Source of the DNA: Mytilisepta virgata
Taxonomy: Eukaryota > Mollusca > Bivalvia > Mytilida > Mytilidae
Reading direction: 5' to 3'
NCBI GenBank assembly: GCA_028015205.1
Contig: CM051519.1
Location: 77,583,539 to 77,647,538 of the forward strand
Length of the DNA stretch: 64,000 bases
Shown: piece by piece, positions 26,901-38,217 of the stretch
How positions within the stretch are numbered: the first letter of the stretch is position 1
Layout of the letters: each line of letters opens with the position of its first letter
Translations under genes and position numbers: made by a program
The notes under the pieces: generated by a model
Databases searched by the model: none
What the model was told of the DNA's origin: nothing
The model's input: only the letters and a program-made list of their open reading frames with translations

Positions 26901-29068
26901 ATAAACTTTATTATCAACAATGCTATAATGAATATTTTTTTGAAAATTTAATAATATTCTAGAGTATTCCTATTATTCTGTGACAGCACTATTGTTTGCT
27001 GTCAAAGAATGACATCATAAAAGCATACATTAATTTCCAAATTTACAGTATAAAGGAACACTTTTTTTTTGTCATGAGAATTTTGTTGTTAATATGTTGA
27101 CAGTTAAAAATTTTTTTTTTCTCTCACAGTATTGTAACACATTTACGGGTATTTTAGATTTTCATGCATTTTGTTCTTGAAGTACATAGTACATTATGAT
27201 CAGATTTAATCTCGAAATCAGAAAATTGTAATTCTATGTAAAAGTATATGAACAAGAATACAAAAGTTTACATGTCAGTAATACATAGTCCACTCCCCCA
27301 TTGAAATAGAAGTATCAAAATGCTTTTGAAAGATTATTAAAAAAAAAAATAAACACCAACCTAATTTTTAGTATTTAAAAAACTTTACAATAATCAGAAA
27401 AGACTCAGCCACTCAGTTATGGTATCTGGGTCAGAGAATGATACAGGATTAAACTAGTTCATGAGATTTACCTATCACATACATATTTTTGCAGGTATGA
27501 TGAGTTCACCCCTATGGACAGATCAGCTGTATACACATTGAGTACTATGGCTCAGGTAATTGGACTTTATATGTACCTCTTCTGTTTAATTCATTGAAAC
27601 CTTGATATTGCTTCAGAAGAAAATGATTTGAATATATGTGTATAGAACTAAGATTATGTTAATTTACTTACAGTGAAGTCCTCACTACAAACTAACATGA
27701 AAAAGAACAATAAAAGTCCTATTCTTTTGCATAAACCGTTGTCAAATGCATGTTTCTTTTGTAACAAGAATTTTTTTCACATTGTAGTAGAGGATATTTT
27801 TACATGCACCATCTAATGAATACACTGCAGGAACATTGTAAATAAAAAAAAATATAATATTCATATATAACCTTGAAGTCTTTCATTTCTTACTAAATTA
27901 CCTAATTTCTTACTATAGAAGTCGAGTCCAAAGAAAAGTTCTCCAACCAAGAAAAGGCAGCTGAAGTTAGACCAACCCAAACCAAAAAGACCAATGAATG
28001 CCTTTATGTTATTTGCCAAGGACCACAGGGAGGAATATACTCAGAAATATCCTGGGAAAGACAACAGGTAAAATTCTGTCCATGTAAATACCTCTATATT
28101 GTCATAGTATGGCAAGTGGTCCTGTGTTGTCATAATATAAATACAGTATACTATAGAAGAATATAAAAAATATTTGTACGAGGCTCTTTCCTCCCAGTTT
28201 CAAGTCGATTATAAATATTTTCTATATTATTCTGTAGTACCCTTATATTGTTCCTGCAATATTGACATCAAAATTATTTTTTTTTATGATTTAAAAAATT
28301 GTGAATTCTAATTACCCTTAAGAAAGCCTCATATAAGTTATGTAAAGGCGTGTGTATATCAGCTCGCGCAGTAAATTATTTTCAGAAACATGCCCAACTT
28401 AGGAAAAATAATGACAATTTGTCAAAACGAAGTGGAAATGTGGTACAAATAACAAAACAAGAATAAATTGTTGAAATATGTATTTTAAAGAGTCTAATAC
28501 AACTGACCCTTTTGTTTTTAATTTTTAGTGGGCAGGGCCTAATGCTGTATTTATATAATATATAAAAAGCTTTGCTGTATTCCATACTTGTTATTTGTCT
28601 GTTGTAACACTCATTGCAGGATAAATCAATTTGACAGTAGTATATTCATCATGATATATCAGATACCTCTGTATTTCTTCTTGTTTGGTGTTGGCAGCAT
28701 GTGTGTGATCATTATTTGTTAAAACCTTTAATTTAAATCATAGTATATATGTCATTATGCCATATCCATTGTTGCTATGGTGTAGTATGTCGGCATCTGA
28801 ATGTCATGGTTTGTCAAATGAAGCTTTTATGATTGACTCAACTGAAAACTCCATACTGTATTTTGAAATTCATTCATGTTAAAAAGTTACGGAATAATAT
28901 TATTAAATAATAGTAACGTGTTTTAATTTCAGAGCCATAAGTGTTCTACTAGGTGATGAGTGGCAGAAAATGTGTTCAGATTCTAGAAATACTTACACAC
29001 AGAGAGCAAAACAGATGGCTGATCAACAGAAGAAAATTAACCCAGACTGCTGGAAGAGAAAGAAATAA
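11972..29068 (+). CDS. HBP1: HBP1 (HMG-box transcription factor) with N-terminal zinc fingers, 12 exons, complete
   Basis: A nuclear transcription factor, in vertebrates a repressor of cell-cycle and Wnt targets. Coding exons: 11972-11986, 13680-13891, 14206-14357, 15234-15372, 19385-19486, 19910-20031, 22867-22975, 23450-23616, 25143-25263, 27495-27555, 27919-28067 and 28933-29068 (stop TAA 29066-29068). All junctions are GT..AG and the total is 1485 nt, 494 aa (human is about 514). Residues 36-59 form a C2H2 finger and 67-89 a C2HC finger. LTEFAIIATSP near 155 matches a vertebrate HBP1 N-terminal motif. The AXH domain spans about 236-370 and the HMG box 421-489 (PKRPMNAFMLFAKDHREEYT). The tail NPDCWKRKK is an HBP1 hallmark. 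VKQE in exon 5 fits a SUMO site. The zinc fingers are the odd part. The gene carries many intronic transposon insertions but no coding damage. Confidence 0.93.
12605..13520. mobile_element. Non-autonomous element with four ~192-bp tandem units
   Basis: Units start near 12696, 12888, 13079 and 13271, each beginning with an AGTCCATTTATA-type block and containing AAACAAGCTTCTGTCCAAGTTTGG, GTTTAAGAAAGTTATTAAAA and TTTCCTGGCAG. The array is flanked on the left by GGAACCCAGTGTCTCGCC and on the right by a GACGACGACGATGACGG run and the hairpin TTCGACAAAAGTCGAA. It lies in HBP1 intron 1. Array-bearing small elements of this kind are known in bivalves (pearl-type). The family link here is inference. 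Confidence 0.7.
13680..14357 (+). CDS. HBP1: HBP1 exons 2-3: C2H2 plus C2HC zinc-finger pair
   Basis: Exon 2 (13680-13891) encodes CPIDGC, then H54 and H59, a classical C2H2 spacing (C-x4-C-x12-H-x4-H). It ends inside a second finger CNNCHRLFK that is completed in exon 3 (14206-14357) with H83 and C89 (C-x2-C-x12-H-x5-C). The join is in phase 2 and restores S76 exactly. Exon 3 then becomes acidic and Ser-rich (RRNDSTSDEDIERL). That the fingers belong to the HBP1 transcript rests on phase continuity with exons 1 and 4. Exon 4 already carries an HBP1 motif. Confidence 0.85.
16086..16095 (+). promoter_or_regulatory. TATA-like motif upstream of the Tc1 transposase
   Basis: TATAAAAGG sits about 55 bases before the transposase start codon in GTATAAAAGGCCGG. 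It may be the element's own promoter. No other core element was recognised. Confidence 0.4.
16143..17181 (+). pseudogene. Tc1-type DD34E transposase, frameshifted
   Basis: The DNA-binding part begins at ATG 16143 (MPRLTPQQREQAIGRLDAG, a helix-turn-helix) and runs to a stop at 16293. The rest continues in another frame from about 16283, so a one-base indel near 16280 breaks the gene. The catalytic part shows GRPR/GRPQ-type hook residues, first Asp in IIFSDKSRY, second Asp in FQQDNARAH and Glu in NPIEHLWDEV. There are exactly 34 residues between the last two, the Tc1 signature. Total length (about 345 aa) is normal for Tc1. It lies in HBP1 intron 4 and is GC-richer than its surroundings. The remaining frame is otherwise open, so the decay looks recent. 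Confidence 0.9.
17182..17354 (+). mobile_element. Tc1 3' flank and right terminal repeat
   Basis: Downstream of the transposase stop the sequence ends in GCGACGTTTCTTTTGCGGTTCAG followed by TA, the expected Tc1 target dinucleotide. I searched 15600-16100 for the inverted partner CTGAACCGCAAAAGAAACG and did not see it, so the left end is truncated or strongly diverged. The right boundary is therefore a proposal. Confidence 0.45.
17630..17880 (+). pseudogene. Fragment of a hAT-related TTF-type zinc-finger protein
   Basis: From about 17639 a short frame reads a Lys/Asn-rich leader ending PPSKKLKKRIP. After a frameshift near 17755 a second frame reads EKEFLWLRTENSDNRVLMFCTVCEM. An aromatic-rich stretch followed by MFC-x2-C is typical of the zinc finger at the start of hAT-derived TTF-type proteins. 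The remainder is absent. The fragment lies just downstream of the Tc1 element in HBP1 intron 4. The identification rests on a short motif. Confidence 0.38.
20675..21292. mobile_element. TIR-bounded non-autonomous element, 618 bp
   Basis: The left end GGTCTGGTCGAACTCCCAAAC matches the inverted right end GGTCTGCACGAACTCCCAAAA over 17-18 of 21 positions. A further AGTAT block is shared inside. TTATAA occurs near both outer borders and could be a target duplication. It lies in HBP1 intron 6. No transposase is present. Confidence 0.6.
24035..24210. repeat. Long imperfect hairpin, ~67-bp arms
   Basis: The left arm from GTGAGAAAAATAATCAGTC is repeated inverted and ends GATTATTATTATCTCAC at 24210. 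The arms share AATAATCAGTCATGGT, GATTGGACAATTC and GTTCACATTTT with small indels. The loop is about 40 bp. It lies in HBP1 intron 8. It is probably a MITE or a foldback repeat. Confidence 0.75.
25513..26682 (+). mobile_element. SINE with tRNA-like head, interrupted by a hAT-like element
   Basis: The SINE starts CGGGCCTCAGTGACCGAGTGG (A-box region). It is interrupted at 25541 and resumes at 26445 with the B-box region GAGTTCGAATCTC, a GC-rich body and an ACAAACAAAC tail. A perfect 12-bp target-site duplication, ACAAATGGTGTC, flanks it at 25501-25512 and 26683-26694. Without the insertion the SINE is about 266 bp. It lies in HBP1 intron 9. Confidence 0.85.
25541..26436. mobile_element. Non-autonomous hAT element, 896 bp, inside the SINE
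   Basis: The termini are CAGGGATCCGGAAA and, inverted, CAAGGATCCGGAAA (13 of 14 identical). They are flanked by a perfect 8-bp duplication GTCTAGGT at 25533-25540 and 26437-26444. The CAGGG-type end and the 8-bp duplication centred on TCTAG are diagnostic of hAT transposons. The interior is AT-rich with no transposase, so it must have moved in trans. Confidence 0.88.
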
Positions 29069-32000
29069 ATCTCCACCTTTATATTTTCCTGTAGGATTAA
29101 TTTATATTGTTCATTGCTATATAAATTACATTATACTGTGTTCTGTATTTGATTGGTTGAAAGTCTTTCAGATCTTACAAAATGTTTCATTAATTCATTC
29201 ATGTTAGGCTGAAACTTCTGTGGAGCACTTTCGAGTGGGTATATATATATATATCATTATTTAGAAACGATGTATTCAGAAAATAGACTATTTTCTGGGA
29301 AGTGTAATTATAAAAAATCATGTTTTATATTTTAAATCATAGATTAAAGCAAGATACTTCAGTGATATTTTATTGCAAAATGGCAAAGGATTGAACTACA
29401 AGTTATACCAACTTAAGTAATCCCCCTTCTTTTTGATATATTTACATTACGAAATATTTAATATGGATTAATACCATGCTGAAGATCTAATAATAATAAT
29501 CCTTGTTTATTACAGATTGATCTCATATTTATCACTGCCAAGAGTATAGCAGATATTGGAGGCCTAGGAAAACAACAGGCAGATTATTGCTCAGTATTGT
29601 AGTAATTAGTTATATATGGCTTAAATGTAGATTCTGGCGTGAGAAAAATAAATACATCATTGTTTCTGGAGATAGGAGAACATAAAAAGTATCAATATGT
29701 TGTTTTTCACATTTGCTACCTTAATTGCTTAAGTTCCACAGTGAATGGAAAGAGCTGAAGGCAAAGATAAATCTGAAATTATTGTCATTGTGTGGAGGGT
29801 GATACGAATAATACATGGTCCTTCCCATATCCATCTGTAAATTATATATTGTCCTTGAAAGATTAATTTGTTTTAGAAGAATAGGTAAATTGCTAACATG
29901 TTTAAATTATTTAATGCAAGTGGTACAGTAATGTTTCTTGGAGTGGCTAGGAAAAGGATAATATCAAAATCTGGTATTTCAGTACCAGGAGTGGTACATA
30001 GGGGAGGGGGACAAGGTAGCCGCCACCACCTTATCAAAGCTTAGATATGAATTTATAATTATAGTACGAGTTGACACATGCATTATCAAATTTTCCTGAT
30101 TGGTCACTAAAACTTCACCAGAATCTACATATAAGCCTTTGTTTTATACTACTAACATTCCTCAATAGTTTTGATGGATATATACCATATTTTTATGAGG
30201 TTATATTTGATATTTATATATTTATCAAGTCAAATAGACTTTAACTGTTAAAACACATTTTGATTTTTTTGTTGTAAATTGTTACTGGTCAGAAGGACTA
30301 TTTTGAGAAATGGCTGGAATATTTCTTTTGTTGAAATCTATTATTTTCTTTTGTTTTTATTTTATTTGGCTAATATTCAGTATAATATGCAGATGGAAAT
30401 GTTGATATCGAAATTGATATATACAGGAAAAGAGAAAATAACAGGACCAAGATTCTAGAGAAACACCAGTTAGTTACTTCCTTTAACAAAATTAAGTTAG
30501 CTTATGCCCAAGGGGAGAAAATTACAATTATCTCCCTTTGCTCTTTGGTTAAGGGAGATAATTGACTAATAAAAGGTTTTAGGATTATTATTTAACATCT
30601 CCATTTTCCATATATTATAATTAAAAGTATTAAAATTGTGTATATATTAATTGTCAGTATAGTTCCTGCCATTTTGAAATTTGTCCTTTTGGGAATTAGT
30701 GCTATTAAATGGTTGTTTTTTTTAATTACGTCATCATTAAGGGAGGACTTGTTTTGTTTGTTTCTTTGTAGAGTATTTATAATAGAATCATGTTTATATG
30801 TAATCAGAATTTAGGAAATCGTTGTTTGCTTTTATAAAATTTTATAAAGTTATCAAATTTTATGTGACATTTACATGTGTTGAAATCACCGTTAAAGATA
30901 GAAAGAGTTTTGAAGAATTTCATCAAATAGTATGTTGTTTATTTTTTGCCATCTAACCCTACATGTAAGTGTCAAACTGTTATATGTCATTTATAGCATT
31001 TTAGTTTAAATTTTTTTGCTTGTTAGTTTTTAAGATATTTTAGTTTTACAAACATATAAACAGTGCTTATGAATTTGCTAATACAGTTTAAAATTGCAAA
31101 ATATTGATATATCTGCTAAGCTAAAGCAAGTATTATAATCTTAAATTCAATGATAAAAAATTTTAAAAAAAATTTGTTTCGTGTGCACGAGTCAAGAAAA
31201 GAGCAAAATATCATGTATTTTTAGGTTTTAGGTAATCCAGTATATTTTTTCATGATTTTATTCATATTTATATCCCCTTTCCCAATGTCTCTTCATGAAA
31301 AAAATGGCTGATGTTGTTCATAATAATAAATTCCTAAATTTAAACATTTTGAACAATCAAATGTATTGTCCAAGCTTCAAAATTATATTAACTCTTGCTG
31401 AAGAAATGCATGTTAAGAATGGGAATTTTCAACCTAAAAGTTATCATTTGGAATCAGACAGATTAACCTCTATGGATTAGTGGGAAAATCCACTTTGATG
31501 GGTATAGTTAAATTGGAATAAACTTACATTTCCGCCACATAAGATACACTACCTGAATAGACAAATGGTGCTTTTGTAAATAGATATTTCATACATATAT
31601 AATCTTTTCTTATGTTATCTTGTATAATTAAGTATTTTGTTTTATTTTATCCTGTAGAAATTTTAAGCATTTCTAGTTCTGACTTAAACTTTTTATTCAA
31701 ACTGAAAACTGTCACATACCTTTCATGTAGATGTATACATTTTGTTATTTAATATTCTGTTTTCAAAAAAGGAAGTATATTAAAGCTGATAATGAAAAGA
31801 AACAAAGGTTGTGGGAATAAGCAGAGAAAGATATAAAGTTAAGTTCAAATAAAATCCTTGCTCTGATGACTTAGTCTGTGAACTTTGTAAAAAAACATTT
31901 TTATAACACATTTCTCTAACAAAAGTTAACAGTTTTGTTCATGATTTAGTTAAAATTAATGCCAAGTTTAAATTCACAATGAACATCTTCAAAAGTCATT

Positions 32001-35000
32001 ATAAATCATATCATGCAAATTGTTTCTGCAATTATGGTGTTAGTGCTAAAAAAGATATGCTCAATTGAATTATATCTAAAATGAACTAAGAAGGTGTGGT
32101 TCATTTCTAGTCTTTTTGTAAATATTATTTATATTTGTTTATATTACACAAATGCTATCTTGAAGTGCTGTTTTGTTTTGTTTTTGCTGCTATGATTCTT
32201 AGAATCCTTTGCTTGCAATAATTAAATTATTTATCATGCTTATTTATGTACGTTAAAAATTTTTTCTGTATATTATATGTTTAGTCGATGGGGCTGGATT
32301 TCTAAAACTTTATTATAAGTACATATCTGATTTATTTTAGCATTAGTTTGATTTTAAAAAAGTATATGAAAAGGCATTAAAATTTTTAATTGAACAATAC
32401 AAAAGCTTTAGTTACTTTAATTAGAAGTTCTTTTAATTTCACATGTACAGGCATATTCAGGCATATCAGCTAAAATTTCATACTTGGATTATTTGCTTAA
32501 ATATGTAAAAGAGACTTATTTGTGTTGGAAGGGAAATAACTCATGTTTTGAATTTCTTGATATGAGTACTTTGACAATCTAAACATGTTCAATATTTAAC
32601 TTTACCTTAACACTGAACAAAAATCCTAATTTATAACTGCACATTAAGTAAAATAGTACAACTTTCATTTGATGGCAGTTCATATGTCTGAGTTATTCAA
32701 TTAATGACTAGGAAAATAAATTGTCACTGTATATATCATGTCAAATTGCATTTTTTATGTTTTCAGTTTATTGCAAGTTCATCTATAGACAAATAATCAA
32801 ATTATTTCCTCTTTATGTTGAAATATACACATTCCCTGTATGATTTCTTTTGAAAAAAGTTTGTATTGTTTAAACACAAATTAAAAAACAATGTTCCATG
32901 CCTCTTTCCCGTTTACCAACAAAAGTACTTCATAAGAAACATCAGAGAACATGGTAATATTTTATCAAAATCTCACAGTTACAGCCACATCTGGATTACA
33001 TGTTTGATGATAAATGCTGCGATACCTAAGAAATGAAAATTTTCTATACTTGTATTGTAGTTTATGAATTGATTGTAACATATTCATTCCAGCCCTTTGT
33101 TGTGTTCATTAGACATTAGAGAGTCAATATGATCTCATATAAATTATTATATTGTTATACTGGTAAATATATCATTGTAAGAATCACTTGTAAGATCAAG
33201 CAGCAGATTTTTTGTATGCATTATGAATTGTAGAAATATGTAAAGATATTTTTCTCTAAATTGTTTCATAAACATTTTTAACGAATATGCAGTTTAGGAA
33301 TGCCGGTTTTAAATGTAATTTGAGTCTATTATTTAGAATAAGGTTATCCATAAACTGTTGTTGGTATTTAAATAAAATGCTATAATCTTTCATGACTAGT
33401 TTGCAAAATTTGTAAGATTTATCAAAACTTCTTTTTTTTTAATTTAAATTTTTATTTTTTTTTGGAGGGGAGGGGGTATATTTATGACCAAAAATTTGTT
33501 AAGAATATTGAAAGAAGAGAGTCCTTTGTTAAAAGTTGGGCAGTTGGTATCACATGCAATTAATGTTTCAAATTCTTGATTTTTGATTGCAAATTTATAT
33601 TACATGTATATGAAAAAAATATATTGGTTTCAGTTTAGGTTATACAATACATAGCAAAAACTAAAAATTGTAACACAAAGAGAGGTAACTTGTATCTGTT
33701 TTAAGATTTAGTTTACTGAAAGAAATTCTAGCAAAGAAAAGAAAATGTATTCGTTGGAACACACATTAGTCTTCCATTATTGTATAGGAAAAAGAAATGG
33801 CTTCATATGTCAATGCCTAACTTTTAAGTGGATGGCTCTGAAAGTGAAAATGTACTGAAAACCTTTTTACTAAATAAAAAAATTTGTGGAAAATATTCAC
33901 TTAAACATCATTAAGTACATGTATTATTTATTTGATTTTGTTAAAATATTTGTTGTTTAAATCATACAACATTAAGATAATATCAACATATATACAAAGC
34001 ATTTTGATCATCGAATCATAAGATCCAATCACAAGGCAGCTGTTGTTATCATCATACAGGCCATTGTATACAGAAATTAACTTTATAACATCACACCTGA
34101 TTGGTGAATCATCATTCAAACTAAGAACCAATGATGAGGCAGCTTTTTAACTGGCATTTTATTGATGCACCATCTCATGTATTTTACCAGTTTCCTCAGG
34201 CAGCATTTCATGAGGCATTTGCATTTACATTGATACTGTTTGAAATTGATACTATGAAAATTGTGTTTGTAATTTGATTATTTATCAAGTATATGTAATG
34301 TATTTAAAATTCATGGATACAATGAAAATGTATAGTTTGATTTTTTAATTATTTCTGATGACACACAATTGTATGTTTTTCATGATTTTTTTTTAATATG
34401 AAAAAAATTCTCTGTCTACTAGTGATATTACTAAAAAACACATCTGATCCCTATAGTTTTTATATTACAAATGTATTAGTTCAGAAATATAAAATAGGTT
34501 TGCTGGCATCAATCCTACTTTTAATTACTTTCATTGACCTTAGTTTGTATTGATTTTTAAGCCCTTTTTTGGTATACTGAATTTGTTCATTCTTATGGCT
34601 TGTTGTCTCATTGAAACTTACCCCTTACCCTATAAACAGGTTTCATATAACAACTTTTGTTACAGCTGACTTTGTTGGGAGTATCTTTAAATTGCAGGCA
34701 ATAAGAAAGCAGTAAAATTAAACCAGTTGTCACCTAACACAGTATATACAGATCATAGGCAAACAGTGAGAATTATTTTTCTCAACATGTCGTAATAAAT
34801 GAGTTTCTGGATTATAAATCTGTTAAAATTTGATGTATAGCCTGCAAGGAAATATACAAAATGACAAGATATGGTGAATTGAGACATCATCCCAACAAAC
34901 TGATTTTTGGGAAAGATTGCTAAAATATAGTAATTATTATGTGACCTTCAGTGATAGCAACAGCCCAAAACTGTTGTTCAATATCATTGACTGTAAAAAA

Positions 35001-36029
35001 AAAAAAATAAAAAAAATAAACAGCACCCAAAATGGATTGATAGCACTGCTGCATGATAAATCATAAATTTTCAGGAAATGCATAGATTCTGGGTTTAAAT
35101 CTTACACTGAGGTGTTTCAAAGAACTGCCGTTAATGAATTAGTAAATCCCTTCTTTTGCCTCTAAGTACAAAATGAAGGTCAAAGTTGATTTGTAACTCT
35201 TATAAATATAAATTTAAAAAATTCGTAGTTTTCAATTTATAACCCAATGTATCTTGATCAAGAACTAATAGAAATGCCAATTGCTAAATTAGGTCACATA
35301 ATTATTTTTACTCAGCTGTCATTCATTATCCAGGGTTACTTCCCTTTTGAAATTGGAAAAAACAAAAATTCAGAATGAGTAGCATGCACATATTGGGTGC
35401 ATATACTATTTTAACATAAAAGGAATGAAAAAATTGGCATTTCTATTATTTAATTGGACAAAATTGTGAACCTAATTTTCACAGGTAAATTTTTTGGTAT
35501 AGATATAACACTATATCCAATATATTATTTGAAGATAAGATATATACATTCATAGTATGCTTGTTCAGCAGATTTGGTCATGTCAAATGATTGTTTTACT
35601 CACTTTGAAGAAAATTAATATTGAAAAAATGAATCAGCTAACAGGAAGAATGATTTTTCTATTTCTATTTTACTGTTTATGTTTTTGATCAGATAATCAA
35701 GTTTTGATTTCAATAAAGTATTCTTTGGAAGCAGCATTTGTTATTTTAAATAAACTGCCAATCCATTTTGTTGTTGGGATGTACATGGCTATTTGAGTAA
35801 CATTTTATAACCATTCACCATCAATTTTTCAACGATGCTTCCTGATTCAATACTGCATAATTCTGCAAAACTTTCCGGCCAAACACAGAAGTCTGTGTTG
35901 GTACTGTACAAGTTTATTGGCAATAGCTAATTACGTCATTCTGAATCTAATTTCAAGTACATGTAATTGCTCTGCCAATTTAATATAACGTTTTGCAAAC
36001 AAAATAAGAACTATATTTATCCTAATTCC
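29069..36029. other. Gene-poor AT-rich interval, probable HBP1 3' UTR then intergenic DNA
   Basis: I see no conserved coding exon in these 7 kb. The part just after the HBP1 stop is likely 3' UTR. AATAAA occurs several times (for example near 29648) but none is clearly the functional polyadenylation site. The rest is AT-rich with homopolymer runs (33430-33460, 34997-35018). Confidence 0.6.
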
Positions 36030-36370
36030 CTGTGTCTATATCACTCTGCTCAGCCGCTCACTAATCTCTGTATGAAGGCTTTGTGACGTATGAGGAGAAG
36101 ATATCAGCGACATCTCAATATGAGAGCAGGACTTTCAATGTGACAGCAGACGTTATCAAGATTATCTCTAGGACAACAAAGCATAAAAAATGCCTTACAG
36201 GTGCACCTGAAGTGTACAGAATATGTACGATAAACTGTTTATCGGATTTTCTGCGTAAAGGTATTGTAAAATATCAGCCGCTCGACACAATATGAATCTT
36301 TTTAGGCTCGTTCGCTGCTTACTCGCAAAAAACTTCCTATTGTGGCTCATGGCTGATATTTTACGATATC
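36030..36370 (+). repeat. Interspersed repeat family B, copy 1
   Basis: A related copy lies at 43141-43500. Shared blocks are TCTATATCAC, TGAGAGCAGGACT, GACAACAAAGC, AAAAAATG, TTGTAAAATATCAGCCGCTC and GACACAATATGAATCTT. The right part is an imperfect palindrome around AATATCAGCC / GGCTGATATT. Short open frames in it are not conserved between the copies. Confidence 0.75.
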
Positions 36371-36935
36371 AATGTTTGGCATAAGTGAACCTGGATGACG
36401 ATACTGATAGCCATTCAAAAGCTATGGAGAATCCTTTGACTTTATCATTGACACCGATAATGAAAATTAAAAGTTTTTATTCGAATTAAATCAGTACCAA
36501 CATATTTACGAATAAATTTCAAAATTTACATTTCTTCCATATCTAAATCATTTTAGTTTTTTTTCAGAAAGAAAGTTAATCACTCAATTAATTATTTTGA
36601 ATTTAATTTTATTAGTTCCACCTCAGCTATGGCACCGTTAGATCATGTGAGGGATGATTCTTCCGAAATATCTCCTTGAAAAGGCGATATAATGGCCTCA
36701 TTTGCTTTTTTCAAAATGTTTCAGATTACGCCGGTGGTTATTAAATTTTTGATTTAGAAAGCATCATCTTTGCATGGCAAGTTTTAACCCTACTTTTGTA
36801 AATGAGTCTCCCAGTCCAAGATTCTTCTGATGTAAAACAACCTTGTTTTAGAATTGGTGAATCTCTACATAACGGCAATGAAAAACTTGATATAAGGCCT
36901 CGAGGATTCTACGATCTGCGATTAATGAGAATTTA

Positions 36936-37121
36936 CAGTCAAATTTGCTTTAAAGGGCATCTCTTTATAGAAAATCACTGTCTATAAAGGGCACAGTGAA
37001 AAGTCCCATTCGGGAACAAACACGTATAATTAACCTTTGTCTAGTCCGAGATAGAAAGCAGCTCCTCATAAAGAGCACTTTTTCTGGTCCCTTGGCTGCC
37101 CTTTATAGACAGTTTTTACTG
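36936..37121. mobile_element. 186-bp TIR element with TA target site
   Basis: The left end is CAGTCAAATTTGCTTTAAAGG and the inverted right end CAGTAAAAACTGTCTATAAAGG, each flanked by TA. This is the layout of a pogo/Tc1-mariner MITE. A similar left terminus occurs alone at about 40533. It lies upstream of the CACHD1-like gene. Confidence 0.65.
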
Positions 37122-37591
37122 TATAATTTAACTGTGTCTGATTTAAGGGCTCAAGAGTAAGTCATTGTGTGCCGTCTCGGTTTTAATAAGTAGACATATA
37201 CGGAACTGCGAACCAAATATTTGAGAAACGCTATTAAAGGATGAACCAACACCCTTGAATCCAATTGAATGCTTGTGATATCTTATTCGGAGAAATATAA
37301 AGCTCGAAGACAATAGTTTTCTTATATTTTCATTCTACACATGTATAGCTCGATTTATTATATAAAAAAAAATAATGTTTAAAACAAACTGTCACGATAT
37401 TATATCGAGTGAGACATGTTTTCTGTCGTGTTTGTGTTGTGTGCTGTTTTGTCGGTTTGTTAGTAATACATGACCATTTTAATCACTTATCTGCATAAAT
37501 AAAACACTTAATTAAGATCTAATCATGTCTATTCCTAATATATATGTGGATTTCCTAGTCATGTATGGAATTATCATTGAATCATTCAAAG

Positions 37592-38217
37592 ATGGAAACT
37601 TCTTATAAAAAGTTAGCTTTTTATATTGGTTTTCAAATGATGATATTTACGTCAGGAAAATTTCTCGACGATCTTATGGTCGCAGAAAGTTTAAGCCAAA
37701 AATTAGGAAAACAGCTAACAAGTCTTATAAACAGATCTTTGGAAATACCAGCTCTTGAACATGTATACGAAACAAAGACAAAACTAGTGAAACAACAATA
37801 TGAGCCAGAAGTTGTGCTTCATAATATCGTAGGAAATATTTCGGATAGGTGTAACGATCTTGTCACAATTTTGACAGAAAATCGAGATTTTATAGAAAAG
37901 CTGTATATGAACGTTTCTGTTATTCAGAATAATAACAACAAACAAACTGGTCGTGTTGTTTCTTGTTGCGGTGCAGGAAAATTTCATTTTAACCCGAGAT
38001 TCAATCTAGTAAGAGGACACCAAACTTGCTTTTCAAGTCAGGAAGTAAATAGCACACACGACTATTTCAAGGACATTGAAAGTGTGTACAGGAATAATCT
38101 TAGGATATCCTCTATATTATTATGGCAGTATTTTGGAGATTCCAGTGGAAACTATCACCAATACCCGACTACGGCCAGATTTTGCACAAAACATCTGGCG
38201 ATCGACCATCGATTTGA
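37592..38217 (+). CDS. CACHD1: CACHD1-like exon 1: signal peptide and N-terminal VWA_N-type region
   Basis: This is one large exon of 208 codons plus 2 nt. After the signal peptide it is helical and rich in charged residues, with several N-x-S/T sites (for example NVSV and NISD). It ends with ILLWQYFGDSSGNYHQYP, similar to the segment before the VWA domain in CACHD1 and alpha2delta proteins. The donor is GTAAGT. Which ATG is used is undecided. The second gives the cleaner signal peptide. Confidence 0.85.

Noticed and set aside
36083..36295. A 70-codon open frame as an independent small gene
   Set aside because: It falls inside interspersed repeat family B, and the frame is not preserved in the second copy.
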